From NCBI GenBank assembly GCA_937927945.1, contig CALEYW010000062.1:58399-122398 (forward strand): 64,000 nucleotides of DNA. Direction: 5' to 3'. The stretch is from an uncultured candidate division WPS-2 bacterium. Its GTDB lineage: Bacteria; Vulcanimicrobiota; Vulcanimicrobiia; Vulcanimicrobiales; Vulcanimicrobiaceae. Each line of letters starts with the position of its first letter. The first letter of the stretch is position 1. This document shows, in pieces, positions 8,410 through 16,875 of the stretch. The position numbers and the translations under genes were made by a program. The notes beneath the pieces are model-generated. The model saw only the letters and a list, made by a program, of their open reading frames with translations. It searched no databases and was not told the origin of the DNA.

Positions 8410-9539
8410 AGCGTGCGTTCCGCCATCGCGACCTCGATGCACGTTCCCGCGCCGGGTTTCGACTCGATGCGCAGCACCGCGCCGGCCAGCCGCGCGCGCT
8501 CTTCCATCCCCACCAAGCCGTGGCGGTCGGCGTCGCGCGCCGCGGGATCGAATCCGGAACCGTCGTCGCGAACGCGCAGCGCGAACGCTCCGCCGCCGGT
8601 GCCGATCAGTTCGAGATCGATGCGCGACGCGCCGGCGTGCACGCGCGCGTTGGCCAAACCCTCGGCGGCGATGCGGTAGAGTTCGACCTCGGTCTCGTAC
8701 GGCAGCACCGGCACGCTGCGCTCGTGGAACGCGACGCGCATGCCCGTCTCCGAACTGGTCCCGCGCGCGAGCGCAGCGAGCGCAGCGGCCAGCGAACGGC
8801 CTTGCAGCGGATCGGCGCGCAGGCTGAGCAGCGACGCGCGCGCCTGCGTCATCGACGCGCGCGCGACGGCTAGCGCCGTGCGAACGCGCTCGGCCGCCGG
8901 CCCGTCGAGCGCGGCGTCGCGCAGTGCGCTCTCGAGGTGCAGCGCGATCGCGGTGAGATCTTGGGCCAGCGTGTCGTGGATCTCGCGCGCCAAGCGCGCG
9001 CGCTCTTCCGAGCGGGCGGCGTTCGCCCCGGCCTCGGCCAGGCGACCGCGCTCGATCGCCAGGCCGATTTGCGCGCCGATCGCGGAAAGCAGCTGCAGAT
9101 CGGTGGCGCTCAAGCGCCGCCCGACCGGCGGGCACAGGTTCATGATGCCGAGCCGCCGGTCGCCGAACCGGAGCAGGACGGAGGCGTGCGACTGCAGTCC
9201 CAAGGTCGGGGCCGCACCGGGTTCGTCCCGCCCGCGGCGCAGCCGCGAACACGAGATCGTATCGACGTTCTTCGAGTCGAAGTCGCCGTCGACGAACGAT
9301 TCCATGCACCAGCAGGGATCGCCGGTCATCTTCACCGGCTCGCGCAGATACGGGGGGAGCTCGTGGGCGGCGGCGAGATAGAACCGTTCCGTCTGCGGAT
9401 CGAGATTCCAAATCCAGCCGGCGGCGAGATCGAGGGCGAGCACGATCTCACGCAGCGCCGCTTCCAACGCGCGCTCGAGGTCGGTCGCCGTCAGCGCGCC
9501 GGCGATCGCTCCGAACAGCGCGACGTCACGCTCTTGCAC
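8406..9539 (-). CDS. Cytosolic GAF histidine kinase, cysteine-rich (AirS-like)
   Basis: This 377-residue sensor kinase has no membrane segment. A GAF domain covers residues 5-165. The dimerisation/phosphotransfer helix has His188 in RLAREIHDTLAQDLTAI (HisKA_3 type), and an ATPase domain follows with ANARVHA and DDGSGFDP boxes. The GAF domain holds Cys76, Cys78, Cys97 and Cys136, in the pattern PCWC, SCSRL and NLCPP. Related cytosolic GAF kinases such as staphylococcal AirS hold an oxygen- or redox-sensitive iron-sulphur cluster on four GAF cysteines. A similar redox role here is an inference. The gene is coupled to the response regulator by an ATGA overlap. Confidence 0.88.
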   Translation of the reverse strand: MQERDVALFGAIAGALTATDLERALEAALREIVLALDLAAGWIWNLDPQTERFYLAAAHELPPYLREPVKMTGDPCWCMESFVDGDFDSKNVDTISCSRLRRGRDEPGAAPTLGLQSHASVLLRFGDRRLGIMNLCPPVGRRLSATDLQLLSAIGAQIGLAIERGRLAEAGANAARSEERARLAREIHDTLAQDLTAIALHLESALRDAALDGPAAERVRTALAVARASMTQARASLLSLRADPLQGRSLAAALAALARGTSSETGMRVAFHERSVPVLPYETEVELYRIAAEGLANARVHAGASRIDLELIGTGGGAFALRVRDDGSGFDPAARDADRHGLVGMEERARLAGAVLRIESKPGAGTCIEVAMAERTL

Positions 9540-9658
9540 TCAGGCCGCCTTCGCCCCGCGCTCGAACGTGTACTTGTTCCTGGGCCGGCGCTCAGGGATG
9601 CCTGGTATCTGGTCGACCGAGCGTTTTTCGCAGGCCGAATAAGAGGAATAAGGAGGTT

Positions 9659-10693
9659 TTGAGCAAGCGGGCACCTGGAAATACGCGGATTATGGAGACC
9701 CATGCGCTCGAATATGCCTTCGTTCGCGGCACCGAGGCGGCAGCGATTGCCGCAGGCCGCTTAGTCGGTCTGGGAGAGAAAAACGCCGTCGACGGCGCCG
9801 CGGTGGAAGCGATGCGCACCGCACTCGCCGGCGCGGATCTCAACGGCGTCGTGGTGATCGGCGAGGGCGAGAAAGATGAAGCCCCGATGCTCTATCACGG
9901 CGAGGAGGTCGGCAACGGCCGGGGTCCCTCGCTGGACATCGCGGTCGATCCGATCGACGGGACGACGCTCGCCTCGAAAGGCGGTCCCGGCGCGATCGCC
10001 GTCATCGCCGCGGCGCCGCGCGGGACGCTCTTCCGAACGCGGGTCCCGTACATGGAGAAGCTCGTGACGGGTCCCGCCGGCCGCGGGATCGTCTCGATCG
10101 ACGTGCCGCTCGAAGACAACCTGCGCGCGCTCGCCCGTGCCAAGGGCCGCGAAGTCGCCGACCTCACCGTCGCGCTGCTCGAACGCCCGCGCAACGAATC
10201 GCTCATGCGCGCCGTGCGCGCCGCCGGAGCCCGCGTTCGCGTGTTCGGCGACGGCGACGTCGCGAACGCCGTGTACGCCGTGCTCGAAGATCGCGCGCGG
10301 GTCGACATGCTGGCCGGAATCGGCGGATCGCCCGAAGGCGTGATCGCCGCGTGCGCGACGCGCGCGCTGGGCGGCGAGATGTTCGGCCGGCTGTGGGCGC
10401 GCGACGAACGCGACGAAGAGATCGCCCGCGGCGAAGGGTTGCGTATCGGGAAAACGCTCACCCTCGACGACCTCTGCGCGAGCGAAGAAGCGATCTTCAC
10501 CGCGACCGGCGTGACCGACGGCGAGTTTCTCGACGGCGTACGCTATCGGCGCGGCAGGGCGTTCACCCAATCGATCATCATCTCTTCCTACTCGCACGTC
10601 ATCCGCACGATCGACGCACGGCACGACCTGCGGCCGCGCAACCTCGACCTCGGCGCCGTCGTTGCGGAAACGCAGCCGGCGGATCGCCGGTGA
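9659..10693 (+). CDS. glpX: Fructose-1,6-bisphosphatase class II
   Basis: This enzyme hydrolyses fructose 1,6-bisphosphate (in some lineages also sedoheptulose 1,7-bisphosphate) in gluconeogenesis. The GlpX signatures VIGEGEKDEAPML (residues 66-78) and DPIDGTT (97-103) bind metal and phosphate. The whole domain is present and ends normally. The start is uncertain. TTG at 9659 follows AGGAGG by only two bases, whereas ATG at 9692 gives METHALEYAFVRGTE, which lines up with the N-terminus of E. coli GlpX. The downstream acyl-CoA ligase starts inside its stop codon (GTGA), so the two are one transcription unit. This links sugar and fatty-acid metabolism only by position. Confidence 0.95.
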   Translation: MSKRAPGNTRIMETHALEYAFVRGTEAAAIAAGRLVGLGEKNAVDGAAVEAMRTALAGADLNGVVVIGEGEKDEAPMLYHGEEVGNGRGPSLDIAVDPIDGTTLASKGGPGAIAVIAAAPRGTLFRTRVPYMEKLVTGPAGRGIVSIDVPLEDNLRALARAKGREVADLTVALLERPRNESLMRAVRAAGARVRVFGDGDVANAVYAVLEDRARVDMLAGIGGSPEGVIAACATRALGGEMFGRLWARDERDEEIARGEGLRIGKTLTLDDLCASEEAIFTATGVTDGEFLDGVRYRRGRAFTQSIIISSYSHVIRTIDARHDLRPRNLDLGAVVAETQPADRR

Positions 10694-12390
10694 ACGGCGC
10701 CGCAACGCCACAGCGGCATTTCGCATTCTGGCCGAAGGGCCGGCCCAAAGAATTTCCGGTTCCGCAAACCAATCTGGCGCACAACCTCGCGACGTCGGCG
10801 GCGCGGTTCCCCGATCACGCCGCGATCGTCTACTACGACACGCCGATCACCTACCGGCGGCTCTGGAACGAGACCGAAGCGCTGGCGGGGTACCTCGTCC
10901 GCCGTGCCGTCGTGCGGCCCGGCGACCGCGTCCTGCTCTACATGCAGAACTCGCCGCAATTCATCATCGCGTACTACGCGATTCTGCGCGCCGACGCCGT
11001 CGTCGTTCCGTTGAACCCCATGCTCGTCGGAGAAGAGCTCGCCGTCTACGTCGAGGACAGCGGCGCGACCGTCGCGATCACCGGGCAAGAGCTCGCGCCG
11101 CGGCTGCGCATGCTCGTTCCGGCGCCGCTGAAGCACACGATCGTCGCGGCGTACTCCGACTATCTCGAAACCACGACGGATCTCGAGCTTCCGCCCGCGG
11201 TCGCCGCGCCGCGCGCGCCGGTGGAAGGCGAAGGATTCGTCGCGTTCTCCTCCGCTGTGGCGGCCGGCGAACGGCCCGGCCCGATGACGGCGGGCGGCGA
11301 CGACATGGCGCTCCTGCCGTACACGTCGGGCACCACCGGCCGCCCCAAGGGCTGCGTCCACACCCACCGCTCGATCCAGACGACGGCCTTCGCGACGCCG
11401 ATGTGGGGCGGCGCGATGATGCCGGGACGCCGCGTCATGTCCGTCCTGCCGTATTTTCACGTGACCGGGATGACCGGCGACATGAACGCCACGCTGCTTT
11501 GCGGCTCGACGATCGTCATGATGACCCGCTGGGATCCCGCGGTCGTGCTGAAGCTGATCGAACGGTACCGCTGCACGAGCATGACCGCGATCAGCACGAT
11601 GATCGTCGATCTGCTGGCGCATCCCGCATATCGCGGCGAAGCGCTGGCGTCGATCATGCACCTCAGCGGCGGCGGTGCGCCGCTTCCGGCGGCGGTCGGC
11701 ACCGAGCTGACCGAGCGCTTGGGGCTGAGTTACATGGAAGGCTATGGGCTCACCGAGACGATAGCGATGACGCACGCGAACCCACCGGACCGCACGAAGC
11801 TGCAGTGCTTGGGCGTCCCGACGTTCGGCGTCGACTCGCGCGTGCTCGATCCCGAGACGCTGCGCGAACTCGGTCCGACAGAGACGGGCGAGATCGTGAT
11901 CGCCGGCTCCCAAGTGATGCGCGAGTACTGGCATCAGCCCGAAGCGACCGCCGACGCCTTCATCGAACACGACGGGAGGCGCTTCTTCCGCACCGGCGAC
12001 TTGGGTTACGTCGATGACGACGGGTACTTCTTCCTCGTCGACCGCCTTAAGCGCATGATCAACGTCGCGGGCTTCAAGGTTTGGCCGGCGGAAGTCGAGA
12101 CGAAGCTGTTCGGGCACCCGGCCGTCAAGGAAGCCTGCGTGATCGCTTCGACCGATCCGCGCATCGGCGAACGGGTCAAGGCGCTCATCGTGCCGCGCGA
12201 CGGGGTTCCCGTCACGCCTGAAGAGATCGTCGCGTGGGCGCGCCAGCACATGGCCGTCTACAAGGCGCCGAGCGTGGTCGAGTTCGTTCCGTCACTGCCG
12301 CGTTCCGGTTCGGGCAAAGTGCAGTGGCGCGAACTGCAGGAAGAGGAGCAAAACCGGCATTCGGAGGCAGCCGGGGCGCGCGCGCGCTAG
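10690..12390 (+). CDS. Long-chain/medium-chain acyl-CoA ligase (FadD-like)
   Basis: This 566-residue ANL-superfamily adenylating enzyme activates a carboxylic acid to acyl-AMP and then acyl-CoA. The P-loop YTSGTTGRPKG is at 211-221. Other landmarks are the A5 motif MEGYGLTET, the hinge and A8 region RTGDLGYVDDDGYFFLVDRL with RMINVAGFKVWPAEVE, and catalytic Lys543 in SGSGKVQWRE. The N-terminus lacks a signal peptide, so it is cytoplasmic. The GTG start overlaps the glpX stop. The binding-pocket sequence suggests a fatty or aromatic acid, but the chain length cannot be read. A fatty acid is the simplest guess given the amidase, thioesterase and PHB genes nearby. Confidence 0.92.
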   Translation: MNGAATPQRHFAFWPKGRPKEFPVPQTNLAHNLATSAARFPDHAAIVYYDTPITYRRLWNETEALAGYLVRRAVVRPGDRVLLYMQNSPQFIIAYYAILRADAVVVPLNPMLVGEELAVYVEDSGATVAITGQELAPRLRMLVPAPLKHTIVAAYSDYLETTTDLELPPAVAAPRAPVEGEGFVAFSSAVAAGERPGPMTAGGDDMALLPYTSGTTGRPKGCVHTHRSIQTTAFATPMWGGAMMPGRRVMSVLPYFHVTGMTGDMNATLLCGSTIVMMTRWDPAVVLKLIERYRCTSMTAISTMIVDLLAHPAYRGEALASIMHLSGGGAPLPAAVGTELTERLGLSYMEGYGLTETIAMTHANPPDRTKLQCLGVPTFGVDSRVLDPETLRELGPTETGEIVIAGSQVMREYWHQPEATADAFIEHDGRRFFRTGDLGYVDDDGYFFLVDRLKRMINVAGFKVWPAEVETKLFGHPAVKEACVIASTDPRIGERVKALIVPRDGVPVTPEEIVAWARQHMAVYKAPSVVEFVPSLPRSGSGKVQWRELQEEEQNRHSEAAGARAR

Positions 12391-12592
12391 CCCGCGTCTA
12401 CTCGATCGGAGCCATCCCGAGGAACAACCGAATACGGTTCAGCAGTCGGAGCCGCCGCCGGCGCCGATCGCCGAGTCGGCGTTCCTAGAAGATCGTGATC
12501 TGCGGGCCGCGGCGGTCGCGGCGACGCCGTTCGCTCTCCTCGGCGGCGCCACGGGCCGCCGCTTCGTCGTCCTCCACGTCGGCGCGGGTTCG

Positions 12593-14413
12593 CTAGGCGC
12601 GTTGCGGCGACACGCCGCGCGTCGAGCGCAGCGCGGCCGCCGCCGCGCGCAAGCGTGCGCACCGGTCGCCGCCCACAAGTTCGCTGATCCGCTGATCCAC
12701 CGGAGCGTCGGCCGCGCGAAACGCTTCGCGGGCCGACGCGTCGAGTTCGATGACTTCCATCTTCGGGCGCAGCCACGCCAAGGCTTCGCGTTCCATCTCG
12801 CGGGCTCGGCCGCGGTGCCACACCATCGCGTCGCGCAGCGCGTTCTCCACGCTCGCGCGATCCGTCCCCAACCCTTCCATAGTAGCCGGATTGGCGAAGA
12901 CGATCTGCGGCGTGTAGGTATGCGCGCTCAGGGTGAGATAGCGCTGGACGGCCGGCAGGTCGAGTCCGCGAATGTTGGTCAGCGGGTTCTCCTGCGCTTG
13001 CGCTTCGCCGTTCTTCAGCGCCGCGGGCAGCTTGAAGAACGGCACGTTGGTCGCCGTCGCGCCGAGTGCTTCCGCAAAGTACAGGTACACGGGCGCTTCC
13101 ATCACGCGCAGCCGCAGGCCGCGCACGTCGTCGACCGTACGGATCGGCTGCGACGTTGAGGTGAAGTGGCGCATTCCGTTCTCGAGATAGCCGTACGCAA
13201 GTAACCCGACCGATCCGGCTTCGGCGAGCACTTCGCGTCCGACGTCCGCGTCGAGCACCGCGAACGCGTGCTCCGGCGTCTCGAACAGAAATGGCAGCTC
13301 GAGCAACTGCGCGGCGGGGATCACGTTGCCCGCCACCGAGCAGGCGACCGATGCAAGCGCGAGCTCGCCCGACACGAGATCGTCGAACGCATTGACCTCT
13401 CCGCGACCTTTGCCGGTGTACGGGATGTCGAGTTCGACGGAGATGCTGCCGCCCGTGCGCTCGTGCACGAGCGACGCGAAGCGCTGCCACGCCTCGGCTG
13501 AGGGCGAGTTGTTGAGGATCGTGGCGACCCGCAGAACGGTGCGCCGCCGTACGGCGGTATTGGCGGAGACTCCCGATGCGAGCCGCTTGACATGATGCGC
13601 GAGCGCGTTGACGGACAGCGTGCTCTCGGTCGCCGCCGTGTGGTGCGAGCGAGAGATGTCCAATACGCCTCGGGATGCACGCTCGAGCTCTTCAGTGCTC
13701 GATGCCTGCGCGGCGATCGTGTCGTCGACCCGTTCGAACGCGGTGGAGACGCTCGTGACGGCGGCCGCGATCGACTCGAGTGCCTTCCCCGCGAGCGACG
13801 ACGCCGCCGCGCCGACCGTCACTGCGTCGTCGGTTCCGCGCGCGACGTCCGTGGCGGCGATCGCCTTCGCGTCGATCTCGCGCAGCAGGACCTTCATTTC
13901 CGTGGTCGCGGTGCTGGTCGATTCGGCGAGCTTGCGCATCTCTTGCGCGACGACGTTGAAGCCGCGGCCGTGGACGCCGGACCGGGCGGCTTCGATCGAC
14001 GCGTTGAGGGCGAGCAAGTTCGTCTGCTCGGAGACGTTTTCGACGAACTTCACCGCGTTGCTGATGCGGGCGCTGACCGCGAGCAGCTCCGCGATCGCGG
14101 CGGCAGCCGACCGGCTGTGATCGGCGAGCCGTTCGACCGCCTGCGCGAGCTGATCGATCTGGCTCGACGCGACGCTTACCGCGGTGTGCGCGCCAACGAC
14201 TTCCTCCCGCACCGCACGCACCACGCCGGTCATGCTGGCGAGTTCGCGCGCGGCATTCTGCGTCGTCTCGACGACGTCGCGCAACGACGCAGCTTGTTGG
14301 AGCGCGTTCTTTGCGATCTGCTGCGTCACGCCGCGCAAATGCACGATCGCCGTACTCATCTGGCCGGCGAGGTCGGTCAGTTCGTCCGACTCCATCATAG
14401 TACTATCGGCCAT
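12593..14413 (-). CDS. Soluble chemoreceptor fused to DctP-like solute-binding domain
   Basis: This 606-residue protein joins two domains not normally found together. Residues 1-290 are a chemotaxis signalling domain: a long heptad-rich coiled coil with the hairpin tip [18 protein letters not shown] and [17 protein letters not shown], where CheA and CheW dock. Residues 295-590 are a TRAP-type (DctP/SBP_bac_7) solute-binding domain, with [20 protein letters not shown], the equivalent of the carboxylate-binding arginine at Arg436, and the GEAQAQENP motif. There is no signal peptide, membrane helix or HAMP domain, so both domains should sit in the cytoplasm. An internal organic-acid sensor for chemotaxis is the natural inference. 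A TTG 21 bases upstream is an alternative start. No che genes are nearby. Confidence 0.88.
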   Translation of the reverse strand: MADSTMMESDELTDLAGQMSTAIVHLRGVTQQIAKNALQQAASLRDVVETTQNAARELASMTGVVRAVREEVVGAHTAVSVASSQIDQLAQAVERLADHSRSAAAAIAELLAVSARISNAVKFVENVSEQTNLLALNASIEAARSGVHGRGFNVVAQEMRKLAESTSTATTEMKVLLREIDAKAIAATDVARGTDDAVTVGAAASSLAGKALESIAAAVTSVSTAFERVDDTIAAQASSTEELERASRGVLDISRSHHTAATESTLSVNALAHHVKRLASGVSANTAVRRRTVLRVATILNNSPSAEAWQRFASLVHERTGGSISVELDIPYTGKGRGEVNAFDDLVSGELALASVACSVAGNVIPAAQLLELPFLFETPEHAFAVLDADVGREVLAEAGSVGLLAYGYLENGMRHFTSTSQPIRTVDDVRGLRLRVMEAPVYLYFAEALGATATNVPFFKLPAALKNGEAQAQENPLTNIRGLDLPAVQRYLTLSAHTYTPQIVFANPATMEGLGTDRASVENALRDAMVWHRGRAREMEREALAWLRPKMEVIELDASAREAFRAADAPVDQRISELVGGDRCARLRAAAAALRSTRGVSPQRA

Positions 14414-14563
14414 GTTGGGCCGCCCAGCGGTCAAAGGGGTGAACCGAGCGTCAAGGTTGCGTTAATCGCCTATGCGGAACCTTTCTCTTTGCCGAGCGGA
14501 CCGTCCACACTTCGCTTCCGCTGGGCGTCGAACTGGGCTGCGACGGCGCTCGAAGCGGCCGTG

Positions 14564-14881
14564 ATGGCCGCTCAAATCGCGGTGCTCTGGGGCGTCTCTG
14601 CCGGTGGGACAGCTTTGGCGTTCGCGCTCCACCTGCCGGTCCCCGGCAACGTGATCGGATTGTGCGCTCTTCTCCTCGGCCTCGCCACCGGCGCGGTCAA
14701 GATGTCGTGGTTCGATCGCGGGGGCGACTTTCTCACCAAGCATTTGGCCTTCTTCTTCGTCCCCGTCACCGTCGGCGTAATGGCCTTCGGGACGACGTTC
14801 GCGCGTTCCGGAATCGGGATCATTGCGGCGCTCGTCATCAGCGCCGTGGTCGGGCGCCCGTCCTCCTTTCGACGGCGGTGA
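14564..14881 (+). pseudogene. lrgA: LrgA/CidA-family holin-like protein, C-terminus lost
   Basis: The frame encodes the LrgA core: LPVPGNVIGLCALLLGL, the KMSWFDRGGDFLTKHLAFFFVP signature and VGVMAFG. LrgA proteins are small holin-like membrane proteins that act with LrgB in murein hydrolase control or in export of pyruvate and similar metabolites. After VISAVVG the frame runs directly into sequence belonging to LrgB in another frame and ends with GRPSSFRRR. About 20 LrgA residues and the first 40 or so of LrgB are therefore missing. I placed the start at ATG 14564, just before the first membrane helix, because upstream in-frame codons offer no better site. Confidence 0.7.
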
Positions 14882-15436
14882 TCGTGGCCGTATTCCTTGC
14901 GACCGGCTTCAACGTCCGCGACTACGCGCCGGCGCAACAGATCCTGACCCTTCCTGCTGGGCCCGGCGACCGTTGCGCTGGCGATCCCCTTATATCGCAA
15001 TCGAGCCGCGTTCATGCGCGAGTTTATCCGGCCGTCACGGGGCTCGTGGGGAATCCTCGTGACGATGGCCACGGCGATCCTCTGCGCTCGTGCCTTCGGC
15101 CTCGGCCGTTCGCTTGAAGCGACGATCGCGGTGAAGTCGGCGACGACGGCGATCGCGATCGAAGCCGCCCGCGTCGTGCACGGCGACCCCGCGCTGGCCG
15201 CCGGCTTCGTCGTGTGCACGGGGTGCTTCGGCGCGGCGGTCGGTCCGTGGCTGCTCGACCGAATCGGGTGCGGGACCCGCGACGTCGCGCTGGGTTCGAT
15301 CGCGCACGGCATCGGCACCGCGCAAGCCGCGACGGAAAGCGAGCTCTGCGGGGCCGTCGCGGGCGTCTCGCTGGGCCTGGGCGCCATCCTCACGTCGCTC
15401 GCCGCGCCGGTCCTCGTCCGCTTCCTCGCGAGTTGA
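14858..15436 (+). pseudogene. lrgB: LrgB/CidB-family membrane protein, truncated and frameshifted
   Basis: The remnant begins abruptly with VLLSTAVIVAVFLATGF and continues through APAQQILTL. It must then shift one base near 14952 to read LLGPATVALAIPLYRNR, the hallmark of LrgB. From there the frame is open through TTAIAIEAA, GSIAHGIGTAQA and AAPVLVRFLAS to the stop at 15436. LrgB normally has about 230 residues; the first quarter is absent and fused out of frame to lrgA. An internal start at 15014 could give a partial product of about 140 residues, but it would lack the conserved LGPATVALA helix. I consider it inactive. Confidence 0.75.
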
Positions 15437-15446
15437 GAGCGCTCTC

Positions 15447-16484
15447 TCAGGCCGCGGTCGTCGACTCGTCCGCAAAGCGCTCCATTATCGCGACCACATC
15501 TTGGCGGCATTCGAGGAACGCCCCGGCAATCGCCGGGTCGAAGTGTGACCCCGCAACGCGCTCGATCTCCGCGAACGCGTCCTCGGGCCGCCACGGTTGT
15601 TTGTATGGCCGTTCAGACACCAGCGCGTCGAACACGTCGCAGACTGCCGCGATCCGCGCGCACTGAGGGATCGCCTCGCCGCTCAGGCCGTCCGGATATC
15701 CGGTACCGTCCCAGCGCTCGTGATGGCGCAGGGCGATGTCGGCGGCGGTCTGCAGCACGACCGACGAGCTGCCGCTCAGGACGTCGTAGCCGGACGTCGT
15801 GTGCGAGCGCATGATCTCCCACTCCTCGGGGGTGAGCGGTCCGGGCTTGAGCAGAATCCGGTCCGGCGTCGCGACCTTGCCGATGTCGTGCATCGGCGTC
15901 GCCAGCAGCAATATCCGCTGTTCCGCCTCACTCGAGCCGAGTTTCGCGCCGACGAGGGCCGCGTACCGGCCCATCCGCTGGATGTGCATTCCCGTCTCGT
16001 TGTCGCGGAACTCGGCGGCGCGCATCAGACGGTAGATCGTTTCTTCTTCGCGGTCCGCAAGTTCGCGCGTCGCGCGAGCGACTTCGTCGGCAAGCGCCCG
16101 CGAACGCGCGCGGCTCCGGCGAAGCTCGAGGAGGTTTCGCACGCGCGCAAGCAATTCGGTCGGATCGGTCGGTTTCACCAAAAAGTCGCTTGCACCCAAG
16201 TCGAAGGCGCGCCGCCGCACGTTGTGGTCCTGCTCGACCCTCACCATGACGATCGGGATTTCCGCATCGGGCCGCAGCGCGCGGTATTGCTCGATGAACT
16301 CGAGTCCGTCAGGACTCGGCATGCGATAGTCGAGCAGGAGCATGTCGGGTTCATTCGCTTGACACCAAACGAGCGCCGCCGCGGACGACGTGAAACCGCG
16401 CGTCGAAGCGTCTGCAATCTGCGCGACGATTTTCGCGTAACGTTGGACGTTCAACGCGTCGTCATCGATGATGACTACGAGCAC
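15447..16484 (-). CDS. Response regulator with HD-GYP c-di-GMP phosphodiesterase domain
   Basis: This 345-residue cytoplasmic protein has a receiver domain at 1-120 (acidic Asp7-9, phospho-acceptor Asp52 in LLLDYRMP, Lys104 in FLVKPTDP), a short coiled linker, and an HD-GYP domain from 145. The HD pair is His199-Asp200 in MHDIGK, and the GYP signature is HHERWDGTGYP at 254-264. HD-GYP enzymes hydrolyse cyclic di-GMP to GMP or pGpG. Phosphorylation of the receiver should tune activity. It is encoded directly after a small HTH gene whose end overlaps its start by ten bases, and it converges on the lrgB remnant. Confidence 0.94.
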   Translation of the reverse strand: MLVVIIDDDALNVQRYAKIVAQIADASTRGFTSSAAALVWCQANEPDMLLLDYRMPSPDGLEFIEQYRALRPDAEIPIVMVRVEQDHNVRRRAFDLGASDFLVKPTDPTELLARVRNLLELRRSRARSRALADEVARATRELADREEETIYRLMRAAEFRDNETGMHIQRMGRYAALVGAKLGSSEAEQRILLLATPMHDIGKVATPDRILLKPGPLTPEEWEIMRSHTTSGYDVLSGSSSVVLQTAADIALRHHERWDGTGYPDGLSGEAIPQCARIAAVCDVFDALVSERPYKQPWRPEDAFAEIERVAGSHFDPAIAGAFLECRQDVVAIMERFADESTTAA

Positions 16485-16711
16485 TGCGGGTCTCCGTTGA
16501 CCGTAGCGTGAATCTGCCGCACGACCGGGGGCGCCGTCCGACGCGTCGCCGAGAAGTCATAGTGTGCCAGCGCGCTCCGGAGGCCCGACTCCACCCGCTC
16601 CTCGCTGACGCCGTATTTGCGTGCCAGCGTTTGTATGGACTCCCCGACGAGGAAGTCCACCAAAACGGAGAGAGTGTGCGGGTCACCCGTCGCGCCGCAC
16701 CAGTCTCTCAC
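16475..16711 (-). CDS. Small helix-turn-helix protein upstream of HD-GYP gene
   Basis: This 78-residue protein begins at a GTG that overlaps the stop of a 20-codon leader (the G of its final ATG). Its core, SIQTLARKYGVSEERVESGLRSAL, is a clear helix-turn-helix. The rest is short and basic, ending CS. It could bind DNA as a dimer or be an accessory to the HD-GYP response regulator, with which it overlaps by ten bases. I do not recognise a named family. The start choice rests on the coupling with the leader, because the frame has no strong ribosome-binding site of its own. Confidence 0.55.
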   Translation of the reverse strand: MRDWCGATGDPHTLSVLVDFLVGESIQTLARKYGVSEERVESGLRSALAHYDFSATRRTAPPVVRQIHATVNGDPQCS

Positions 16712-16770
16712 ATGCAAATGGGCGGGACGCCGAGGGCGACGATGATGACGAACCGGCTGATCTGATTCAT
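16708..16770 (-). CDS. Possible 20-residue hydrophobic leader peptide
   Basis: This short frame, MNQISRFVIIVALGVPPICM, has a good ribosome-binding site (GAGGT eight bases before the ATG). Its stop overlaps the GTG of the HTH gene, an arrangement typical of translational coupling. The peptide is mostly hydrophobic, so it may act as a leader or a membrane microprotein. Its reality rests on the site and spacing only. Confidence 0.4.
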   Translation of the reverse strand: MNQISRFVIIVALGVPPICM

Positions 16771-16773
16771 GGT

Positions 16774-16806
16774 GTGACACCTCGAAGAAGTGGAGTGCTG
16801 TGTCAC
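16774..16806. promoter_or_regulatory. Inverted repeat upstream of leader/HTH/HD-GYP unit
   Basis: GTGACAC at 16774-16780 and GTGTCAC at 16800-16806 form an inverted repeat, with arms 26 bases centre to centre, immediately upstream of the leader peptide. It could be an operator, perhaps for the HTH protein. The arms are only seven bases long, so chance is possible. Confidence 0.25.
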
Positions 16807-16875
16807 GCACCATAAACGAAGCGGCGCTTTTGCGATCAGACCCAAGTTAGGTAGGAGCGGCGCCCACCCAGACGG

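Noticed and set aside
12485..12577. A 30-codon charged frame just after the chemoreceptor-DctP stop, in the same frame
   Set aside because: It has no ribosome-binding site, and readthrough of the TAG would be needed to join it. Its Arg/Glu composition could arise by chance in this DNA.
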